The translations under genes and the position numbers were made by a program. The notes beneath the pieces were generated by a model, which did no database searches, was not told where the DNA came from, and was given only the letters and a program-made list of their open reading frames with translations. DNA of 64,000 bases from Streptomyces sp. NRRL F-2580 (GTDB lineage Bacteria > Actinomycetota > Actinomycetes > Streptomycetales > Streptomycetaceae): positions 248,001 to 312,000 of the forward strand of contig NZ_JOIR01000001.1 in the NCBI RefSeq assembly GCF_000720115.1. Reading direction: 5' to 3'. This document shows positions 59,090-64,000 of this stretch, piece after piece. Within the stretch, counting starts at the first letter, position 1; every line of letters begins with the position of its first letter.

Positions 59090-59434
59090 TCACTTCTCTG
59101 CGTCCTTGGCCCGTTGGATCGCCTCGGCGAGGCTCTTGACGCGCCGCAGGCGGGCGTCCCAGATCTCGCCGACCGAGTTCAGCTGCGCCACGGCCCGGGC
59201 CAGCTGGGCCTCGTCCACCTGGTAGCGCTTCTCCCGTCCCGCCGACGCGGACCGTACGAGTCCCACCCGGTCGAGCACGGCCAGGTGCTTGGTCACGGCC
59301 TGCCGGGTCACCGGCAGGTGCGCGCTGAGCGTCGTCGCGGTCCCCTGGCCGTCGGCCAGCAGGAGGTCGATCATGCGGCGCCGGGTCGGGTCGCCTATCG
59401 CGGACCAGAGGTCGTCGTCGACGGCGGTGCTCAT
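59090..59434 (-). CDS. ArsR-family transcriptional repressor (SRPBCC-associated)
   Basis: A 114-residue winged-helix protein: LWSAIGDPTRRRMIDLLLAD, TATTLSAHLPVTRQAVTKHL and AVLDRVGLVRSASAGREKRY are the ArsR/SmtB-type HTH. No metal-binding ELCVCDL motif is present, so it is not a metal sensor; members of this group accompany SRPBCC ligand-binding proteins. ATG at 59434 overlaps the end of the preceding SRPBCC gene (ATGA). It very probably binds the paired GCAACC-N3-GGTTGC operators upstream. Confidence 0.9.
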   Translation of the reverse strand: MSTAVDDDLWSAIGDPTRRRMIDLLLADGQGTATTLSAHLPVTRQAVTKHLAVLDRVGLVRSASAGREKRYQVDEAQLARAVAQLNSVGEIWDARLRRVKSLAEAIQRAKDAEK

Positions 59435-59904
59435 CGCGTTGCCGCCAGCCGGTCGGCGGTCGCGACCAGGCGCGGCAGGTAGAAGTCCCAGCCCTGCCGG
59501 TGGTCGTCGTAGTGGGCTTCGAGCACGGCTGCCTCCCAGCCCCGCTCGCGGAAGCCGCTCTCGCGGAAGCGGACCGTGGTTCCCGTCCCCGCGGGGGCGA
59601 GCTCGAAGGTCACCAGCAGCGAGTTGCCCGGACCCGCCGCCTCCGTCTCCGTCTCGTCGTAGGTCCACCGGAACGAGAACATCCGTGGCGGGTCGGCCTC
59701 GACGACCGTGAACGGCGCGGACTGGCGCCGTCCGGTGTCCTGATCCGTCCACGTGAGACGGGCCGTCGCGCCTGCGGCCGGCTCGAACGCGGTGGTCTCG
59801 GCGCTCCACCAGTCCCGGATGTGCTCGGGGCTGCTGAGCACCTCGAACACCACCTCGGGCGAGGCGTCGATGTGCAGCTCGCGCTCGATGCTCCCGTGCT
59901 CCAT
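59431..59904 (-). CDS. SRPBCC-family protein, first gene of the ArsR operon
   Basis: A 157-residue AHSA1-like protein (MEHGSIERELHIDASPEVVF, EVLSSPEHIRDWWSAETTAF, FRESGFRERGWEAAVLEAHY). The ATG at 59904 follows GAGGGAG; a longer frame to 59970 would run through an operator. Its stop overlaps the arsR start. It is distinct in sequence from the other SRPBCC protein of the operon, so the two are not a recent duplication. Confidence 0.9.
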   Translation of the reverse strand: MEHGSIERELHIDASPEVVFEVLSSPEHIRDWWSAETTAFEPAAGATARLTWTDQDTGRRQSAPFTVVEADPPRMFSFRWTYDETETEAAGPGNSLLVTFELAPAGTGTTVRFRESGFRERGWEAAVLEAHYDDHRQGWDFYLPRLVATADRLAATR

Positions 59905-59921
59905 GGCCGTCTCCCTCTTTC

Positions 59922-59936
59922 GCAACCTTCGGTTGC
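59922..59936 (-). promoter_or_regulatory. Operator site 1 (GCAACC-N3-GGTTGC)
   Basis: A perfect 6-bp inverted repeat with 3-base centre, 18 bases upstream of the SRPBCC start. Together with site 2 it is centred 45 bases away, about four helical turns, and should place the ArsR-type repressor over the promoter. Confidence 0.8.
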
Positions 59937-59966
59937 ATATAAAGCTAGTCCACCGCCGACCAATAT

Positions 59967-59981
59967 GCAACCGATGGTTGC
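59967..59981 (-). promoter_or_regulatory. Operator site 2 (GCAACC-N3-GGTTGC)
   Basis: The second exact copy of the palindrome, upstream of site 1. The stretch between the two sites (59937-59966) includes TATAAAGCTAG, likely the -10 region on the minus strand. Confidence 0.8.
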
Positions 59982-60038
59982 GTATCGGTCGGCGGCGACT
60001 TCGACGCCCCGGGCCGTACGGCTACCGGTTCCGTGCGC

Positions 60039-62681
60039 CTACAGGCCCCGTACGGTGACCCCCTCCACCCGGTTCCCCGCCTCGTCCTCCACCACCACCG
60101 CATCCCCCGCCCACCGCACGGTGTACCGCTCGACCACGCCCGCCTCGAACCCCGGCCCCGGGTCCCGGATCACCACCCCACCACCCGTACGCCCCCGCGC
60201 CGGCGCCCAGGCCTCCAAGGCCACCCCGTCACCGTCACCGTCACCCCCCGCGGAGCGGACCGGCAGCAGGGACCCCGCCCGGGCCAGCACCGGGATCCGC
60301 CCCTGCGGGGCGTCCAGCAGGATCTGCCCCGGGCCCTCGTACGCCGCCCCGGTGGCGGTGTCGTACCACCGGCCCCGTGGCAGCCGTACCGCCCGCCGGT
60401 CCGCCCCGCACTCCAGCACCGGGGCGACCAGCAGCGCGTCACCCAGCAGGAACGCGTCCTCGCAGTCCCGCAGCCGCCGGTCCTCCGTCGCCCCCCACCA
60501 CAGCGGCCGTACGTACGGGGCACCCGTCCGCCGCGCCAGGTGCGCCAGCGTCACGAAGTACGGCCGCAGCCGCTCCCGCTCCGCCATCACCTCCGCCGCC
60601 TGCCGCTCCACCTCGGGCCCGAACGCCCACGGCTCCCGCCGCCCCGCCCAGATCGCCGAGTGGGTGCGGAACAGCGGCAGGTACGCACCCAGTTGCAGCC
60701 ACCGCACGTACAACTCGGGCGACGGCGAACCGCCGAAGCCGCCCACGTCCGGGCCCGAGTACGGCACCCCGCACAAGCCGAGCCCCAACACCAGTGCCAA
60801 CGAGGACCGCAGCCCCTCCCAGCTGGATTCCACATCGCCCGACCAGGTGCCCCCGTACCGCTGCATGCCCGCCCAGCCCGACCGGGAGAACAGGAAGGGC
60901 CGCTCGGCCGGCCGCAGCCGCACCAGCCCCTCCCACCCCGCCCGCGCCATCCCCAGCGCGTACACGTTGTGCCCCTCGCGGTGGTCGCCGCCGGCCCCGT
61001 CCATCGCGTGCCGCGCCGACCGCGGCAGCGTGGCGTCCCCGAACGGCGCGAACGACACCGGCTCGTTCATGTCGTGCCAGAAACCGGCGAAGCCCCGCGC
61101 GAGCCGTTCCTCGTACAGGCCGCCCCACCACTCCCGTACCGCCGGATCCGTGAAGTCCGGGTACGCGCACTCGCCCGGCCACACCTCACCGCGCACCTCC
61201 GCGCCCCGCGCGTCCCGCACGAAGGCGCCCTCCGCCCCCACTGCGAGCCCCGACGCGTGCACCGCGTCCCCCGTCTTCACCGCCGGATCCACGATCGAGA
61301 CCAGCCGCACCCCCTGATCCCGCAACTCCCGCGCCAACCCGGGCAGATCGGGGAAGGCCTCCTCGTCCACCGTGAACACCCGGTGCCCGTCGTAGTGGTC
61401 GATGTCCAGGTGTACGGCCGACAGTGCGAGCCCGCGCGACGCGTACGCCTCGACCACCCGCCGTACCTCCGCCCCGCTCCCGAAGCCCCACCGCGCGTGC
61501 TGGTACCCCAGCGCCCACTCCGGCGGCACCGCGGCCGCGCCCGTCAGCCCCGACCAGCCCTGCAGCACCCGCGCCGGCGTCCCCACCAGCACCCAGCACC
61601 GCAGCGGCCCGCCCTCCATGCGCAGTTCGCTCGACCCGGGTCGGTCCGCGCCCGAGCCCGCGCCCTCCTCGCCCTCCCGCAGCACCACCCGCCCGTCCCA
61701 GGAGTTGTCGTGGAACACCAGGTGCGTGCCCGCGTCCGCGACCACCATCTGCACCGGCATCGTGAGGTACAGCGGATCGGTGCCCGGCCCGAAGCCCCCC
61801 TTCGGGTCGGTGTTCCACAGCCGGTACGCCCCGTCCCGCAGCCGCGGCCCCGCGGCCCGCCCGCCCAGCCCGAAGAACCGCGCGTCGGCCGCCACCTCAC
61901 TGCGCTGCACCCACCGCCCCCCACCAGCACCCACCGCGCCGGGCCCGGCCCCGCTCTCCCCAGAGCCCGCCCCCGCCCCGCCGACCCCGCTCCCGCGGCC
62001 GCCGGACGCCCTCCCCAGGCCACGGGAAGCCGTACCGGATCCCACCCAGCTCTCACCGGTTTCCGGCACCTGCCCGCGGGAGAACGCCCCGGCCCCGCCG
62101 GAGCCGGTCCCGCTTTCACCAGAGGACGACCCCGGCCCGCCGGCCCCGTCCGCATCCCCCGCCGGGTGCGTCCCGCCCGAGCCGGATCCGGCCCCCACCG
62201 CGGCCTCCCCGGCGAGGGGAACCGTCTCCCACCACCGCGGCGGCGCCTCCCGCCGCAGCACCGTCCCGCCCGGGGTGCGCACCTCCACCGCCCCGTGCCG
62301 GGACACCGCCACCGTCGCCCGCTCCGACACCACCCGCCAGCCGCCCCCGGTGTCCGGCTCCAGCACCGCACGCGGATCCGGCTCCGGCCCGTCGCCCACC
62401 ACCGCGTACGAGGGCGTCGGCCCGGCCCCGTCCCAGCCCCAGAACACCGCGCCGCCCACCGTGACCCGTACCAGCAGCTCCGAGCGCGCGAACCGCAGCA
62501 CACCCCCGCCCGGGCGGGGCTCCGTACCGGTCAGCAGCCCCGGCACGCGCGCCCGCTCCGCGCCCCGGCGCGGGAGCCCCACCGCGTCCGCGCGCCGGTG
62601 GCGCCACGCCGCGCGCCAGGCGCGCCGCCCGCGCTCCGAACCGATGTCCTTCACCGCACGCACCAGATCACGACCGTCCAT
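60039..62681 (-). CDS. Glycoside hydrolase family 31 (alpha-glucosidase-like) with Gly/Ser-rich insert
   Basis: An 880-residue GH31 enzyme. The catalytic nucleophile Asp lies in FWHDMNEPVSFAPFGD (about 537) and the acid/base Asp in WSGDVESSWEGLRSSLALVL (about 615); HLDIDHYDGHRVFTVDEEAF is the barrel strand and GADRRAVRLPRGRWYD begins the proximal beta domain. It cleaves terminal alpha-glucosides or xylosides. No signal peptide, so cytoplasmic. A Gly/Ser-rich insert of about 110 residues (about 165-275) interrupts the N-terminal domain. ATG at 62681; a GTG at 62690 is possible. It stands alone, 134 bases from the divergent ArsR operon side. Confidence 0.9.
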   Translation of the reverse strand: MDGRDLVRAVKDIGSERGRRAWRAAWRHRRADAVGLPRRGAERARVPGLLTGTEPRPGGGVLRFARSELLVRVTVGGAVFWGWDGAGPTPSYAVVGDGPEPDPRAVLEPDTGGGWRVVSERATVAVSRHGAVEVRTPGGTVLRREAPPRWWETVPLAGEAAVGAGSGSGGTHPAGDADGAGGPGSSSGESGTGSGGAGAFSRGQVPETGESWVGSGTASRGLGRASGGRGSGVGGAGAGSGESGAGPGAVGAGGGRWVQRSEVAADARFFGLGGRAAGPRLRDGAYRLWNTDPKGGFGPGTDPLYLTMPVQMVVADAGTHLVFHDNSWDGRVVLREGEEGAGSGADRPGSSELRMEGGPLRCWVLVGTPARVLQGWSGLTGAAAVPPEWALGYQHARWGFGSGAEVRRVVEAYASRGLALSAVHLDIDHYDGHRVFTVDEEAFPDLPGLARELRDQGVRLVSIVDPAVKTGDAVHASGLAVGAEGAFVRDARGAEVRGEVWPGECAYPDFTDPAVREWWGGLYEERLARGFAGFWHDMNEPVSFAPFGDATLPRSARHAMDGAGGDHREGHNVYALGMARAGWEGLVRLRPAERPFLFSRSGWAGMQRYGGTWSGDVESSWEGLRSSLALVLGLGLCGVPYSGPDVGGFGGSPSPELYVRWLQLGAYLPLFRTHSAIWAGRREPWAFGPEVERQAAEVMAERERLRPYFVTLAHLARRTGAPYVRPLWWGATEDRRLRDCEDAFLLGDALLVAPVLECGADRRAVRLPRGRWYDTATGAAYEGPGQILLDAPQGRIPVLARAGSLLPVRSAGGDGDGDGVALEAWAPARGRTGGGVVIRDPGPGFEAGVVERYTVRWAGDAVVVEDEAGNRVEGVTVRGL

Positions 62682-62925
62682 GGAGATCACCCTGCCACCG
62701 GCGCCCGGCCGAAGGGGCTGCGTTCAACTGTCGTTCACCCGCCGGGCGACCGCCCGCGACCAGCGGCGGCCCACATACCGCAGACCCCGTGAGCGGCGAT
62801 GACGACTCTGGTGCGGATGTCGATCACATGGCATCGTCCCTGTGAGCCGTTGCGCGGACACCCACCGGGCGATGGCACCGTACGCACACGAAGCGCGAGC
62901 CGCAGACTTGACCGGGAGCCGACCC

Positions 62926-64000
62926 ATGACCTCAGCCACGCAGCCGGAACCCCTCTGGGCGCCGGGCCCCGACCGGATCGCCGCGGCCCGCATCACCGCC
63001 TTCCAGGCCTGGGCCGCGACCCGCTTCGGAGCCCCCGCCGACGGCGGCTACCCCGCCCTGCACCGCTGGTCCGTCGACGAGCTCGACACCTTCTGGCAGG
63101 CCGTCGCCGAATGGTTCGACGTCCGCTTCACCACCCCGTACGAGTCCGTCCTCGCCGACCGCTCCATGCCCGGCGCCCGCTGGTTCACCGGAGCCACCCT
63201 CAACTACGCCGAGCACGCCCTGCGCGCCGCCGAGGACCCGGCCCGCGCCGACGATCCGGCGCTGCTGTACGTGGACGAGACCCACGAGGTCACCCCGGTC
63301 ACCTGGGCCGGGCTCCGCCGCCAGGTCGGCTCGCTCGCCGCCGAACTGCGCGCCCTCGGCGTACGCCCCGGTGACCGCGTCAGCGGCTACCTCCCCAACA
63401 TCCCCGAGGCCACCGTCGCCCTCCTCGCCACCGCCGCCGTCGGCGGCGTCTGGACCTCCTGCGCCCCCGACTTCGGCGCCCGCAGCGTCCTCGACCGCTT
63501 CCAGCAGGTCGAGCCGGTCGTCCTGTTCACCGTCGACGGCTACCGCTACGGCGGCAAGGAGCACGACCGCCGCGACACCGTCGCCGAACTCCGCGCCGAG
63601 CTCCCCTCCCTGCGCGCCGTCGTCCACATCCCGCTCCTCGGCACGCCCGCCCCCGACGGCGCCCTCGACTGGCCCGCCCTCACCGCCGCGGACACGAAGC
63701 CCGTCTTCGAGGCGGTCCCCTTCGACCACCCCCTCTGGGTCCTCTACTCCTCCGGTACGACGGGCCTGCCCAAGGCCATCGTCCAGTCCCAGGGCGGCAT
63801 CCTCCTCGAACACCTCAAGCAGCTCGGCCTGCACTGCGACCTCGGGCCGGAGGACCGGTTCTTCTGGTACACCTCCACCGGCTGGATGATGTGGAACTTC
63901 CTCGTCTCCGGACTGCTCACCGGTACGACGGTCGTCCTCTACGACGGCAGCCCCGGCTACCCCGACACGGGCGCCCAGTGGCGCATCGCCGAGCGGACGA
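62926..64000 (+). CDS. Acetoacetyl-CoA synthetase (3' end outside window)
   Basis: Activates acetoacetate with ATP and CoA in the cytoplasm. The visible 358 residues show the family N-terminus (WAPGPDRIAAARITAFQAWA, GARWFTGATLNYAEHALRAA) and the AMP-binding loop LWVLYSSGTTGLPKAIVQSQ, then FFWYTSTGWMMWNFLVSGLL, which distinguishes the acetoacetyl-CoA from acetyl-CoA ligases. ATG at 62926 follows GGGAGCC. The right edge cuts the gene about half-way. Confidence 0.93.
   Translation, partial: MTSATQPEPLWAPGPDRIAAARITAFQAWAATRFGAPADGGYPALHRWSVDELDTFWQAVAEWFDVRFTTPYESVLADRSMPGARWFTGATLNYAEHALRAAEDPARADDPALLYVDETHEVTPVTWAGLRRQVGSLAAELRALGVRPGDRVSGYLPNIPEATVALLATAAVGGVWTSCAPDFGARSVLDRFQQVEPVVLFTVDGYRYGGKEHDRRDTVAELRAELPSLRAVVHIPLLGTPAPDGALDWPALTAADTKPVFEAVPFDHPLWVLYSSGTTGLPKAIVQSQGGILLEHLKQLGLHCDLGPEDRFFWYTSTGWMMWNFLVSGLLTGTTVVLYDGSPGYPDTGAQWRIAERT

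Overview
The window is typical Streptomyces chromosome: very high GC, strong third-position GC bias, GTG and TTG starts, RbpA, a CvnABCD conservon, SmeA/SffA sporulation proteins and a chitinase with the classical duplicated promoter repeat. From memory, the gene order resembles the S. coelicolor core region around SCO1444 down to SCO1393. No tRNA, rRNA, prophage, insertion sequence or CRISPR array was seen.

Layout. 1-3200: an ECF sigma factor cut by the window edge and a secreted GH18 chitinase. 3340-9620: an FMN riboswitch and a plus-strand run ribD-ribE-(PnuC-like transporter)-ribBA-ribH-hisE-hisG-PH-domain protein. 9620-12820: two CNNM/CorC-type membrane proteins behind a structured leader, and a small membrane protein. 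12900-17900: an EccA/CbbX-like AAA+ protein, a uridine-kinase-like protein, a secreted C39-like peptidase and an SPW-repeat protein. 18000-21200: a small membrane protein, a doubtful antisense reading frame, a TetR regulator with an acyl-CoA dehydrogenase, and a DHR-repeat protein. 21200-22050: a gene-free, repeat-rich stretch. 22055-28900: a hypothetical/phosphotransferase pair, an Lrp regulator with an amidohydrolase, polyprenol-phosphate mannose synthase and FxsA. 28970-36420: RbpA with a SigR promoter, an MFS protein, a glycerophosphodiesterase, a MocR regulator, sffA-smeA and an ankyrin protein. 36640-42140: a leader peptide and HEAT-repeat protein, an ECF sigma factor with a duplicated-domain membrane partner, and 5-oxoprolinase pxpABC.

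42230-49760 is the most unusual part. It is a three-gene cassette for a condensin-like complex: a MukF/JetA-like protein, a MukE/JetB-like protein and a 1581-residue SMC/MukB-like ATPase. It has no JetD/MksG nuclease neighbour, has Asp-Asn in place of the Walker B Asp-Glu, and carries a mobile-looking inverted repeat between the first two genes.

50650-55000 holds a cvnABCD operon. 55220-58520 holds a thiolase with its DUF35 partner, a DUF962 protein, a VanX-like dipeptidase and a NUDIX hydrolase. 58628-59904 is an ArsR regulator between two SRPBCC proteins, controlled by two perfect operators. The window ends with a GH31 glycosidase and the start of acetoacetyl-CoA synthetase.

Functionally the region mixes cofactor supply (riboflavin and its uptake, histidine), envelope work (mannosyl-lipid, peptidoglycan dipeptide, chitin and alpha-glucan use), stress and development control (RbpA, ECF sigmas, Cvn, SmeA/SffA) and chromosome handling (SMC cassette, SffA).
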